Part shown: piece after piece, positions 9,072-17,299 of the stretch
Layout: the number at the start of each line of letters is the position of its first letter
Numbering within the stretch: the stretch's first letter is position 1
Origin: Nocardioides ochotonae
GTDB taxonomy: Bacteria; Actinomycetota; Actinomycetes; Propionibacteriales; Nocardioidaceae
Length of the DNA stretch: 64,000 bases
Assembly (NCBI RefSeq): GCF_011420305.2
Contig: NZ_CP061769.1
Location: forward strand, 434,001 to 498,000
Direction: 5' to 3'
Notes under the pieces: model-generated
The model's database searches: none
What the model saw: only the letters and a program-made list of their open reading frames with translations
What the model was told of the DNA's origin: nothing
Made by a program: the position numbers and the translations under genes

Positions 9072-9956
9072 TCAGGCCAGCACGAGCGCGGCGGCCACCA
9101 GGACCGCCCAGGCGACCTCGGCGAGGCCGGTGGACTGGATGACCGGGACCAGCGCCGGCCCGGTCGCCGTCGAGCGGACCGTGCGCAGCCCGGGCAGCGC
9201 GGGCACCACGAACAGCAGCCCGACCAGCGCCCACCACGTCGTCACCGCGGCGACCGCGACGACGGAGGCGGCCGCGACGGCCACCAGGGCGACGTACAGG
9301 CCGCGGGTGGCGGGGTCGCCGAGGCGTACGGCGAGGGTGCGCTTGCCGGACACGGTGTCGGTGGGGATGTCGCGCAGGTTGTTGACGACCAGCACCCCGC
9401 AGGCCAGGGCGCCGATGCCGATCGAGGCGAGCAGCGCGGCGACCTCGAAGGTCTCGGTCTGCACGTAGGTCGTGCCGACCACCGCGACCAGCCCGAAGAA
9501 GACGAAGACCATGACCTCGCCCAGCCCGAGGTAGCCGTACGGCGTCGAGCCGCCGGTGTAGAACCAGGCGGCCAGCACGCAGATCACGCCGACGGCGACC
9601 AGCCACCAGGCCGTCGTGGCGGCGAGCGCCAGGCCCAGCACACCGGCGACCCCGAAGGCGGTGAACGCCGCGCGCTTGACCGCACCCGGCGTCGCCACCC
9701 CGGACCCGACCAGGCGCATCGGCCCGACCCGGTCGTCGTCGGTGCCGCGGATGCCGTCGGAGTAGTCGTTGGCGTAGTTGACGCCCACCTGCAGCGCCAG
9801 GCTCACCCCGAGGGCGAGCAGCGCCTTCCACCACACGAACCCGCCGGCGTACGCCGCGACGCCGGAGCCGACGAGGACGGGTGCGATCGCGGCGGGAAGG
9901 GTGCGGGGGCGGGAGCCGGCGAGCCACTGGGCCGGCGTCGGAGTCGAGGGAGCCAC
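9072..9956 (-). CDS. menA: 1,4-dihydroxy-2-naphthoate polyprenyltransferase
   Basis: Integral membrane UbiA-family prenyltransferase that attaches the polyprenyl tail to 1,4-dihydroxy-2-naphthoate, forming demethylmenaquinone. 294 residues with eight or nine hydrophobic segments. The first Asp-rich, Mg-diphosphate-binding motif is NDYSDGIRGTDDDR at about 63-76, and RLVGSG follows, as in MenA proteins. The start is GTG. The menE-menC-menD genes and menG lie to the right on the other strand, and a polyprenyl synthase lies at 36134, so all parts of this step are in the window. Confidence 0.94.
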   Translation of the reverse strand: MAPSTPTPAQWLAGSRPRTLPAAIAPVLVGSGVAAYAGGFVWWKALLALGVSLALQVGVNYANDYSDGIRGTDDDRVGPMRLVGSGVATPGAVKRAAFTAFGVAGVLGLALAATTAWWLVAVGVICVLAAWFYTGGSTPYGYLGLGEVMVFVFFGLVAVVGTTYVQTETFEVAALLASIGIGALACGVLVVNNLRDIPTDTVSGKRTLAVRLGDPATRGLYVALVAVAAASVVAVAAVTTWWALVGLLFVVPALPGLRTVRSTATGPALVPVIQSTGLAEVAWAVLVAAALVLA

Positions 9957-9987
9957 GAGGACTGATTCAACCCGCCCCCGGCGCCGC

Positions 9988-11265
9988 TCACGCGGCCGGG
10001 TCCAGCTCGTGGCGCTCCAGGAACCGCTCGGCCATCCGCGAGGAGGGGTGGATCAGCACCGTGGCGAGCACGATGATGGCGGCGATCAGCAGCCAGCCGG
10101 TCGCGCCCCACTCCATCGCCAGGTAGGTGTAGACGGCCGGCGCCCAGACGTAGCCGAGGGTGTTGCCGAGGTTGCCGGCGCCCTGGTACTCCCCGCGCCG
10201 GTCGGGGTCGGAGAGCTCGGACTCGAAGGCCCACCCGGCGGCGGAGAGGAACAGCTCCGCGCCGGTGACGGTGATGTGGCCCAGCCACACCAGCACGATC
10301 GTGGTCCAGCCGAGGGTGTCGTGGGTGACCAGCGTGATCAGGCAGGAGACCACGAAGAACCCGCTGCTGATCCGCGAGGCCCGCAGTGCTGTGGGCAGGC
10401 CGCGCACCGTGCGCGCGACCATCATCGGCAAGAAGATGCACATCACCGTGTTGGTGCCGAACAGCAGCGCCAGCAGCACCCGGGGCGCGTCGGTCTCGGC
10501 GATCAGCCACAGCGGGATCACCGTGTGCAGCAGCACCTGGTTGGTGCCCAGCACGCCGCCGAAGAAGGAGGTGAGCAGGTAGCCGGGGTTGCGCAGCGCG
10601 CCCGGCACGAGGCGCTCGGCCTCGGCGTCCTCGATCGCCCCGCTGACCGCCTGCTCCAAGGCGCTGGGACGCTCGCGGTGGGGCGCCTTCGGCAGCCGGG
10701 TGATCCAGTAGGCGTTGCCGAGCATGAGCACGGCGGTGAACACCGGCAGCGCGGTCACCACGGCGTCGCTGTCGAAGGCCAGGGCGATGCCGCCGATCGC
10801 CGCGCCGCCGGTGAAGCCGAGGTTGAGCGCGGCGTACATGTAGGCCTGCGAGGCGACCCGCTCCGCGCGCGGCACCAGGTCGAGCACGTAGGCGCCGCGG
10901 GCCGCACCGCCCGCGCTGTTGACCACCTCGAGCAGGATGCTGACCACGAGGAACGCCGCGAACCCGTCGATGAACGGCCAGGCGGCGTAGGTGAGCGCGG
11001 TGCCGACCGCGCCGAGCGCCCAGGTGCGCTGCGGGCCGATCCGGTCGGCGAGCTTGCCCGCCGGGACCGCGACCAGGAACGACGCGACGCCGGCGAGGGT
11101 GATGCCGAGACCGACCTGGGCGGGCGTCAGACCGACGACGGTGGTGAAGAAGACGGCACTGGCGGTGATGAAGGTGCCGTCGCCGACGGCGTAGAGCACC
11201 GACTGGACCGAGAGGCGGCCGGCGAGCGGGGTGGGCGGTTTGAACTGGTCCAGACGGGATGGCAC
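9988..11265 (-). CDS. MFS transporter
   Basis: 425 residues with about twelve hydrophobic segments. The loop between helices 2 and 3 carries the MFS signature form (GKLADRIGPQRTWALG), and the loop near residue 200 is cytoplasmic and charged. The substrate cannot be inferred; overall it resembles drug or metabolite exporters. The start is a GTG at 11265, and its promoter region is shared with menE, which runs the other way 37 bp off. Adjacency to men genes alone does not imply menaquinone transport. Confidence 0.85.
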   Translation of the reverse strand: MPSRLDQFKPPTPLAGRLSVQSVLYAVGDGTFITASAVFFTTVVGLTPAQVGLGITLAGVASFLVAVPAGKLADRIGPQRTWALGAVGTALTYAAWPFIDGFAAFLVVSILLEVVNSAGGAARGAYVLDLVPRAERVASQAYMYAALNLGFTGGAAIGGIALAFDSDAVVTALPVFTAVLMLGNAYWITRLPKAPHRERPSALEQAVSGAIEDAEAERLVPGALRNPGYLLTSFFGGVLGTNQVLLHTVIPLWLIAETDAPRVLLALLFGTNTVMCIFLPMMVARTVRGLPTALRASRISSGFFVVSCLITLVTHDTLGWTTIVLVWLGHITVTGAELFLSAAGWAFESELSDPDRRGEYQGAGNLGNTLGYVWAPAVYTYLAMEWGATGWLLIAAIIVLATVLIHPSSRMAERFLERHELDPAA

Positions 11266-11288
11266 GGGGAGATCAGAGCACGCGGGGA

Positions 11289-11294
11289 TAGCGT
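11289..11294 (+). promoter_or_regulatory. -10 box of menE
   Basis: TAGCGT at -13 to -8 from the menE GTG, giving a transcript with a one-base or no leader. Confidence 0.4.
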
Positions 11295-11301
11295 TCGTCC
11301 C

Positions 11302-12333
11302 GTGAGTTTCACGTCCGCGTCCACCGCCGCCACCGTGGCCACGCTCCGCGCGTGGCTGGAGTCACACGACGAGCCGGCACCCTGGGTGGTCGAGACGTCC
11401 GGGTCGACGGGCCGGCCCAAGCGGGTGCGCCTGTCGCGCCGCGCGGTGCTGGCCTCGGTCGAGGCCTCCGTGCGTCGCGTCGGCGCCTCTGGCGGCTGGC
11501 TGCTCGCGCTCCCCGCGGCATACGTCGCCGGGGTGCAGGTCGTCTGTCGCTCGCTGGTCGCCGGGCACGAGCCGGTGCTGCTCGAGGACCACCCGTCGTT
11601 CGCCGCGGCGGCCGCGGCGATGCCGGCGGGAGACCGGTTCGTCTCCCTGGTGCCCACCCAGCTCCAGCGCCTGCTCGCGGACCCGGAGTCCGCGGCGGCG
11701 CTCGCGACGTTCCACACGGTGCTGCTCGGCGGCGGCCCGATCGACCCGGCGCTGCGCGAGCGCGCCCGGGCGGCCGGGGTGCGGGTGGTGGCGACGTACG
11801 GCTCGGCGGAGACGGCGGGCGGATGCGTGTACGACGGCCTGCCGCTGGACGGGGTGGCGGTCGCGATCGGGGACGACGGGCGGGTGCGAATCAGCGGGCC
11901 GACGCTGTTCGATGGCTACGAGGACGACCCCGGGCTGACCGCGTCCGTGCTGGTCGACGGCTGGTTCCTCACCTCCGACGCCGGGCGCCTCGACGAGGAC
12001 GGCCGGCTGCAGGTGCTCGGCCGCCTCGACGACGTGATCGTGACCGGCGGCGTCAACGTGCCCGGGCCGGCGGTCGCCGCACGGTTGCGCGCGCACCCCG
12101 GCGTCCGGGAGGCCGAGGTGCTCGGGGTGCCCGACGAGGAGTGGGGCAACCGGGTGGTGGCGTTCGTGGTCGGGGACGTGGGGCTGGCTGGGCTGCGCGA
12201 CTGGGTGGCGGCTGAGCACCCGCGCTCCTGGGCGCCGCGACAGCTGGTCGCGCTCGACGACGTACCGCTGCTGGCCAACGGCAAGCCGGACCGGCTGCGG
12301 CTGCGCGCGCTGGCCGCGGAGGAGGACGCATGA
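11302..12333 (+). CDS. menE: o-Succinylbenzoate--CoA ligase, short form
   Basis: Adenylate-forming enzyme that activates o-succinylbenzoate with CoA in menaquinone synthesis. 343 residues, shorter than the roughly 450-500 of many MenE proteins; the part before the phosphate loop is nearly absent. Phosphate loop ETSGSTGRPKRVRLS at 31-45; adenylate motifs TYGSAETAGG and GWFLTSDAG; hinge GRLDDVIVTGGVNV; the C-terminal catalytic Lys is in LLANGKPDRLRL. The frame is open far upstream, but the GTG at 11302 fits homology and the -10 box. Its stop overlaps the menC ATG by four bases. Confidence 0.92.
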   Translation: MSFTSASTAATVATLRAWLESHDEPAPWVVETSGSTGRPKRVRLSRRAVLASVEASVRRVGASGGWLLALPAAYVAGVQVVCRSLVAGHEPVLLEDHPSFAAAAAAMPAGDRFVSLVPTQLQRLLADPESAAALATFHTVLLGGGPIDPALRERARAAGVRVVATYGSAETAGGCVYDGLPLDGVAVAIGDDGRVRISGPTLFDGYEDDPGLTASVLVDGWFLTSDAGRLDEDGRLQVLGRLDDVIVTGGVNVPGPAVAARLRAHPGVREAEVLGVPDEEWGNRVVAFVVGDVGLAGLRDWVAAEHPRSWAPRQLVALDDVPLLANGKPDRLRLRALAAEEDA

Positions 12334-13301
12334 GCGGGCCCGAGGTGCACGTGTGGTCGGTGCCGATGCGCGCGCGGTTCCGCGGGATCACGGTGCGTGA
12401 GGGGATGCTGCTGCGCGACCCCGAGAGCGGCCGGTGGGGGGAGTGGAGCCCGTTCCTGGACTACTCGCCCGAGATCGCCGAGCCGTGGCTGCGCGCCGCC
12501 GAGGAGGCGAGCGCCGGGGACTGGCCCGCGCCGCTGCGCGACCGGGTGCCTGTCAACGTCACCGTGCCGGCGCTGGGTCCGGAGGAGTCGCACGCGGTGG
12601 TGCGCCGCGGGGGCTGCGCGACCGCGAAGGTCAAGGTCGCCGAGCCCGGGCAGACGCTCGCCGACGACGTGGCGCGCGTGGAGGCGGTGCGCGACGCGAT
12701 CGGGCCCGCCGGGCAGGTGCGCGTCGACGCCAACGGCGGCTGGTCGGTGGACGAGGCGGTCGCCGCGATCCGGGCGCTCGACCGGGCCGCGCGCGGGCTG
12801 GAGTACGTCGAGCAGCCGTGCGCGGAGGTCGAGGAGCTGGCCGCGGTACGCCGTCGGGTCGAGGTGCGCATCGCCGCCGACGAGTCGATCCGCCGGGCCG
12901 CCGACCCCTACCGGGTGCGCGACCTGGAGGCCGCCGACATCGCGGTGCTGAAGGTGCAGCCGCTGGGCGGGGTGCGCGCCTGCCTGCGCATCGCCGAGGA
13001 CATCGGGCTGCCGATCGTGGTCTCCTCCGCGCTGGAGTCGTCGGTCGGCATCGCGGCGGGCGTCGCGCTGGCCGCCGCGCTGCCGGAGCTGCCGCACGCC
13101 TGCGGGCTGGCCACCGTGCAGCTGCTCACCGACGACGTGGCTCGCGAGCCGCTGCTGCCGGTCGACGGGATGCTGCCGGTCGCGCCGGTCGAGGTGGACC
13201 TCGACTCCCTCGCCAGGCTCGCCGCCGGCCCCGACCGGGTGGCGCACTGGCAGGCCCGGCTCGCCGCGGTCCGCGGCGTACGGAAGGATCGGGCCACGTG
13301 A
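12330..13301 (+). CDS. menC: o-Succinylbenzoate synthase
   Basis: Enolase-superfamily dehydratase that converts SHCHC to o-succinylbenzoate. 323 residues. The first catalytic Lys pair is TAKVKVAEPG (Lys100 and Lys102), metal ligands lie in RVDANGGW, EQPC and DESI, and the second catalytic Lys is in AVLKVQPLGG. It is translationally coupled to menE upstream and menD downstream, both by four-base overlaps. The E-C-D order with no menB in this stretch means the naphthoate synthase must be elsewhere. Confidence 0.94.
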   Translation: MSGPEVHVWSVPMRARFRGITVREGMLLRDPESGRWGEWSPFLDYSPEIAEPWLRAAEEASAGDWPAPLRDRVPVNVTVPALGPEESHAVVRRGGCATAKVKVAEPGQTLADDVARVEAVRDAIGPAGQVRVDANGGWSVDEAVAAIRALDRAARGLEYVEQPCAEVEELAAVRRRVEVRIAADESIRRAADPYRVRDLEAADIAVLKVQPLGGVRACLRIAEDIGLPIVVSSALESSVGIAAGVALAAALPELPHACGLATVQLLTDDVAREPLLPVDGMLPVAPVEVDLDSLARLAAGPDRVAHWQARLAAVRGVRKDRAT

Positions 13302-14938
13302 CCCGTTCCGCCACCGCCCTCGCGCGCGCCGTCGTCGAGGCGCTGCTGGAGGCGGGCGTGCGGGAGGTCGTGCTCTCCCCGGGCTCGCGCAACGCGCCGC
13401 TGTCGTTCGCGGCCTTCGACGCTGCCGCGACCGGGCGGCTGCGGCTGCACACCCGGCTCGACGAGCGCTCCGCGGGCTTCCTGGCGGTTGGGCTGACCAA
13501 GGTCGGCGCGCGGGCCGCGGTGCTGTGCACGTCGGGCACCGCGGTCGCGAACCTGCACCCGGCCGTGCTCGAGGCCGCCCACTCCGGGCTCCCGCTGGTG
13601 GTGCTCACCGCCGACCGTCCGGCCCGGCTGCGCGGCACCGACGCCAACCAGACCACCGACCAGGTGGGTATCTTCGGCCCGCTGGTGGCCACCGCCGACC
13701 TCGACGCGGAGGTGCTCGACGGGTCCGGGCTGCCCGCCCTGGTGGCGGACGGGCCGACGCACTGGAACGTCCAGCTCGACGAGCCGCTGGTCCCCGAGGA
13801 CCGGTGGCTGCCGACGCCCGGCGGCGCGGCCGCCGCGCCGGGGCCCCGCGAGTGGGTGGAGCTGAGTGGCGAGGTGACGCTCGAGGTCGGAGACAAGCGC
13901 ACCGTGGTGGTGGCCGGCGACGGCGCCGGGCCCGCGGCGCGGGTGCTGGCCGAGCGCGCCGGGTGGCCGCTGCTGGCCGAGCCGACCAGCGGGGCGCGCA
14001 CCGGCACCCATGCGGTCCGCAGCTATCGGCTGCTGCTGGACACCGAGCTCGGTGCGCAGGTCGAGCGGGTCGTGGTCGTCGGACGCCCGACGCTGTCGCG
14101 GCCCGTCAGCCGGCTGCTGTCGCGTCCGGACGTGGAGGTGCTGGCGGTGCGCCACCCGGGTGCGTGGGCGCGGCCGCCGTGGCCGGCGACGATGCTCGAC
14201 GCCGTGCCAGGGCTCACCGGTGCTCCGCTCGGCGCGGCTGTCTCCGGCAGCGAGGGCGCGGTCGACGGCGGCTGGCTGGCCACCTGGCGCGAGGCCGACC
14301 GGGCGCTCTCGGCGCAGGTCGACGCGCTCGTCCAGAGCGGCCCGGACCTCACGCCGTACGCCGTGGCGGGCGCGGTGAGCCGCGCGCTGCCGGCCGGCGG
14401 GCTGCTGTGGGTGGGCGCCTCGAACCCGATCCGTGACCTGGACCTGATGGCCGCCCGTCACCCCGTCGGGCAGCACCGCAAGGTGGTCGCGAACCGCGGC
14501 CTGGCCGGCATCGACGGCGTGCTCTCCAGCGCGATCGGGGCCGCGCTCGGGCGCCCGCGCGGCACCCGCAACCTCGCGCTGGTGGGCGACGTGACCTTCC
14601 TGCACGACTCCAACGGGCTGGTGCTGGGCCCGGCCGAGGCGCGCCCGGACCTCACCATCGTCGTGGTCAACGACGACGGCGGCTCGATCTTCGCGACCCT
14701 CGAGCAGGGCGCGCCGGCGCACGCCGACCCGTTCGAGAAGATCTTCGCCACCCCGCACGGCGTCGACCTCGCCTCGCTCTGCGCCGCGACCCGCACCCCG
14801 CACTGGCGCGTGGACTCCCTGCCCGAGCTCGAGCACGCCCTCGCCAGCCCCAACGGCGGCATCGAGGTGGTCGAGGCCGTCGTACGCCGCGACACCCGCC
14901 GCGACCTCGACCGCGCCCTCCGCGCCCTGCGCCCCTGA
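13298..14938 (+). CDS. menD: SEPHCHC synthase
   Basis: Thiamine-diphosphate enzyme that joins 2-oxoglutarate and isochorismate (2-succinyl-5-enolpyruvyl-6-hydroxy-3-cyclohexene-1-carboxylate synthase). 546 residues. The N-terminal domain shows LSPGSRNAPLSFA and the catalytic-Glu region TRLDERSAGFLAVG. The C-terminal ThDP domain shows GDVTFLHDSNGL and VVVNDDGGSIF. The GTG at 13298 overlaps the menC stop; the long open frame upstream is menC in a different register. Last gene of this set; an elaborate hairpin follows. Confidence 0.95.
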   Translation: MTRSATALARAVVEALLEAGVREVVLSPGSRNAPLSFAAFDAAATGRLRLHTRLDERSAGFLAVGLTKVGARAAVLCTSGTAVANLHPAVLEAAHSGLPLVVLTADRPARLRGTDANQTTDQVGIFGPLVATADLDAEVLDGSGLPALVADGPTHWNVQLDEPLVPEDRWLPTPGGAAAAPGPREWVELSGEVTLEVGDKRTVVVAGDGAGPAARVLAERAGWPLLAEPTSGARTGTHAVRSYRLLLDTELGAQVERVVVVGRPTLSRPVSRLLSRPDVEVLAVRHPGAWARPPWPATMLDAVPGLTGAPLGAAVSGSEGAVDGGWLATWREADRALSAQVDALVQSGPDLTPYAVAGAVSRALPAGGLLWVGASNPIRDLDLMAARHPVGQHRKVVANRGLAGIDGVLSSAIGAALGRPRGTRNLALVGDVTFLHDSNGLVLGPAEARPDLTIVVVNDDGGSIFATLEQGAPAHADPFEKIFATPHGVDLASLCAATRTPHWRVDSLPELEHALASPNGGIEVVEAVVRRDTRRDLDRALRALRP

Positions 14939-14944
14939 CCCGCG

Positions 14945-15052
14945 GGTTGAATCGAGACTTTCTCCCGTCGAGTCGAGACTTCCGGCCACGCCACTCTCGA
15001 CTCGACGGTCGGAGGTCTCGACTCAACCGTCACAACCCTCGACTCAACCGTC
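14945..15052. repeat. Nested inverted repeat and direct repeat after menD
   Basis: Outer arms 14945-14958 and 15015-15028 (14 bp, one mismatch) enclose perfect 14-bp inner arms 14965-14978 and 14995-15008. A 15-bp unit CTCGACTCAACCGTC occurs at 15017-15031 and again at 15038-15052, the second copy reaching into the 3' end of the next gene. It probably works as a terminator for the two convergent genes. Confidence 0.65.
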
Positions 15053-15928
15053 GGTGAGGGTGTCCTCGAGGGTGCGGGGCGGGTGGCCGGCCACGCGCTC
15101 GACGTCGGGGCTGACCTCGGCGAGCGCGCCGTCGCGGATGGCGGTGTAGGTGCTGACCCAGGCGTCGAGCTGCCAGTCGGGGGCGCCGTACTGCTCGCGC
15201 CGCCAGGCGTAGGCCGCCTCGGTGCTCTCGTCGACGAAGCGCAGCTCGCGGCCCAGCACGGCGCCGGCCCGCGCGGCGACCTCGGCGAGGGTGAGCGCCT
15301 CCGGCCCGGTCAGCGTGTACGTCGCGCCGCGGTGGGCGCCCGGGTCGCGGAGCACCGCGGCCGCGACGGCCGCGACGTCGGCGCGCGCCACCGCGGCGAC
15401 CCGGCCCTCGCCGGCGGGACCGCGGATCACCCCGTCGGCGTCGGCGAAGTGCGGCAGCACGTCGAGGTAGAAGCTGTCGCGCAGGAACGTGAACTCCAGG
15501 CCCGACCCGCGGATCGCCTGCTCGGTGTCGAAGTGGTCGCGGCCGAGGGTGAAGCCGGCATCCGGCGCGGCCCCCGCGAAGGAGGTGTAGACGATGTGGC
15601 GCACGCCGGCCTCGACCGCGGCGCGCACGAACGTGCGGTGCTCCGTGCGCCGGTCGGCGGACTCCGACGCCGAGACCATCAGCAGCGTCTCGACCCCGTG
15701 CAGCGCCGCGATCCCGGCGTCGAGGTCGCCGTACTCGCACACGCGGATGTCGGTGTCGAGGTCGGGAGCGCGGTCGGGGTCGCGCGCCAGCAGGCGCAGG
15801 TCGATGCGGAAGTCATCGGAGAGTCGGCGTACGACCAGCCCGCCCAAGGCGCCGGTGACGCCGGTGACGGCGAGGGTGCCGGCGCCGCTCGGGCCGGTCT
15901 CGGTCTCGGGGGTTCCGGGGGCGCTCAT
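15044..15928 (-). CDS. NmrA-like NAD(P)-binding oxidoreductase (atypical SDR)
   Basis: 294 residues. The N-terminal nucleotide-binding fold is visible as LAVTGVTGALGGLVVRRL (GxxGxxG at about 20-26), followed by a VETLLMVSASES strand and the NmrA/QorB-like phrase VRHIVYTSFAGAAPDAGF. It matches the quinone-oxidoreductase-like QorB/NmrA group in style; substrate unknown. The ATG is near a TAGGCT box on the minus strand. Location next to menD makes a quinone-related role tempting but unproven. The stop lies inside the repeat region after menD. Confidence 0.85.
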   Translation of the reverse strand: MSAPGTPETETGPSGAGTLAVTGVTGALGGLVVRRLSDDFRIDLRLLARDPDRAPDLDTDIRVCEYGDLDAGIAALHGVETLLMVSASESADRRTEHRTFVRAAVEAGVRHIVYTSFAGAAPDAGFTLGRDHFDTEQAIRGSGLEFTFLRDSFYLDVLPHFADADGVIRGPAGEGRVAAVARADVAAVAAAVLRDPGAHRGATYTLTGPEALTLAEVAARAGAVLGRELRFVDESTEAAYAWRREQYGAPDWQLDAWVSTYTAIRDGALAEVSPDVERVAGHPPRTLEDTLTDG

Positions 15929-15935
15929 GGCGGCC

Positions 15936-15941
15936 AGCCTA
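15936..15941 (-). promoter_or_regulatory. -10 box of the NmrA-like gene
   Basis: TAGGCT on the minus strand at -13 to -8 from the ATG; near-leaderless. Confidence 0.4.
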
Positions 15942-16022
15942 GGCAGACGTGCGTGGCGCGGAGCCCCGACGAAGCCTCGGCCCGGGCGCGGACAGCGGCC
16001 GCTCGCGGGGCGCCGGGGCCAC

Positions 16023-16028
16023 TAGCGT
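16023..16028 (+). promoter_or_regulatory. -10 box of the MBL-fold gene
   Basis: TAGCGT at exactly -12 to -7 from the ATG at 16035. Confidence 0.45.
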
Positions 16029-16034
16029 GGGCCC

Positions 16035-16673
16035 ATGAGGATCACGAAGTTCGGACATGCCTGCGTCCGCGTCGAGCACGGCGGCACCACCGTCGTCCTC
16101 GATCCCGGCATCTTCGCCACCCCGGAGGCGCTCGACGGCGCCGAGGCGGTGCTGATCACCCACGAGCACGCCGACCACTACTCCCCGGAGCTGCTGCGCG
16201 GCACCGACGCGGCGATCTGGACGATCGCCGACGTCGCGGCGAAGATCCGCGAGGACGCTCCCGACGTCGCCGAACGGGTCACCGTCGTCGCCCCGGGCCA
16301 GCGGCTCGACCTCGGCGGCCTCGGGGTTCGTGTGGTGGGGGAGAGGCACGCCGTGATCCACCCCGAGATGCCGCGCATCCACAACAGCGGCTACGTGCTC
16401 ACCGGTGGGGACACCTCGGTCTACCACCCCGGCGACTCCCTCGTCGCCCCGCGCCAGGACGTCGACGTGCTGCTGGTGCCGTCCTCGGCGCCGTGGCTGA
16501 AGAGCTCGGAGGCGATCGAGTTCGCCCGTGAGGTCGGCGCCCCGCGCAACCTGGCGATCCACGACCGGGTCTACTCCGACTTCGGCCTCGGCATCCTCGC
16601 GCAGCACATGGGTGCCCTCCTGGGCACCGGCCAGGAGTTCCTGCGGCGCGCGGACGGCGAGGACCTGGACTGA
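16035..16673 (+). CDS. MBL-fold metallohydrolase
   Basis: 212 residues of the metallo-beta-lactamase fold, UlaG/YycJ-like. It begins MRITKFGHACVRVEHGG with the metal motif THEHADH (His43, His45, Asp47, His48). Downstream ligands are likely in HNSGYVLTGG and YHPGDS. The opening strand pattern and short length match cytoplasmic MBL hydrolases with unknown substrates. The start is set by the ATG and the -10 box. It is monocistronic and convergent with a secreted protein gene whose end is only five bases away. Confidence 0.88.
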   Translation: MRITKFGHACVRVEHGGTTVVLDPGIFATPEALDGAEAVLITHEHADHYSPELLRGTDAAIWTIADVAAKIREDAPDVAERVTVVAPGQRLDLGGLGVRVVGERHAVIHPEMPRIHNSGYVLTGGDTSVYHPGDSLVAPRQDVDVLLVPSSAPWLKSSEAIEFAREVGAPRNLAIHDRVYSDFGLGILAQHMGALLGTGQEFLRRADGEDLD

Positions 16674-16677
16674 CGCC

Positions 16678-17244
16678 TCAGGTCCGGCGGCGTCGTACGA
16701 CGGACGCCGCGGCGACCGCACCCAGCCCCAGCAGGCTCGCGCCGAGCCCGGCGCCCACCCACGTCCACGCGGCGCGGGTGTCGGGGGTGGTGCGGTCGTC
16801 GTGAGGCAGGACTGACGGTGCGACCGCAGTCCCGACGGGGTCGCCGGCGGGGACTCGCACCGATCCTGCCGGCCAGGCCGTGCACGGGTTGACCTCGCCC
16901 TCGGCGGGCGCGAACACCCAGCGCTGCGGGCTCGAGTACCCCGCGGGGATCGCGCCGCTGTCGTCGATCCAGGCCGACCAGCCCACCAGATCGACGTCGA
17001 GCCACCACCGCTCGGGCACGTGGGTGTCCGCCGGCGCCCGGTTCACCGCGTCGACCGAGACCAGGATCCGGCTGCCGTCCTGGTCGCTGGCACCGTCGAC
17101 GATGCGGCCGGTGACCAGCACGTCGGCGTCCCGGATCAGCGGCTCGGGCATCGCGCAGGACAGTGCGGCGGCGCCGGGCGCGGTGAGCGCCGGCACGACC
17201 AGGGCGGCCGCGGCGAGGGCGGGTGCGACCAGGACTCGGCTCAT
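16678..17244 (-). CDS. Secreted, C-terminally anchored protein, unknown function
   Basis: 188 residues. Signal peptide VLVAPALAAAALVVPALTAPGAAA, then a mature part beginning LSCAMPEP and containing VLVTGRIVDG, a beta-strand pattern similar to NTR/OB-fold-like exported domains that begin with a Ser-Cys-Ala. A second Cys (VNPCTAW) could pair with the first. The C-terminus is a membrane helix (WTWVGAGLGASLLGLGAVAAASVV) followed by RRRRT, so the domain is probably displayed outside the membrane. No function is recognised. Confidence 0.72.
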   Translation of the reverse strand: MSRVLVAPALAAAALVVPALTAPGAAALSCAMPEPLIRDADVLVTGRIVDGASDQDGSRILVSVDAVNRAPADTHVPERWWLDVDLVGWSAWIDDSGAIPAGYSSPQRWVFAPAEGEVNPCTAWPAGSVRVPAGDPVGTAVAPSVLPHDDRTTPDTRAAWTWVGAGLGASLLGLGAVAAASVVRRRRT

Positions 17245-17299
17245 GGGGCTACGACGCCCCCACGCGCCGAGCGGTTCCGGGCCAGGTTCTGCGCAGCCC

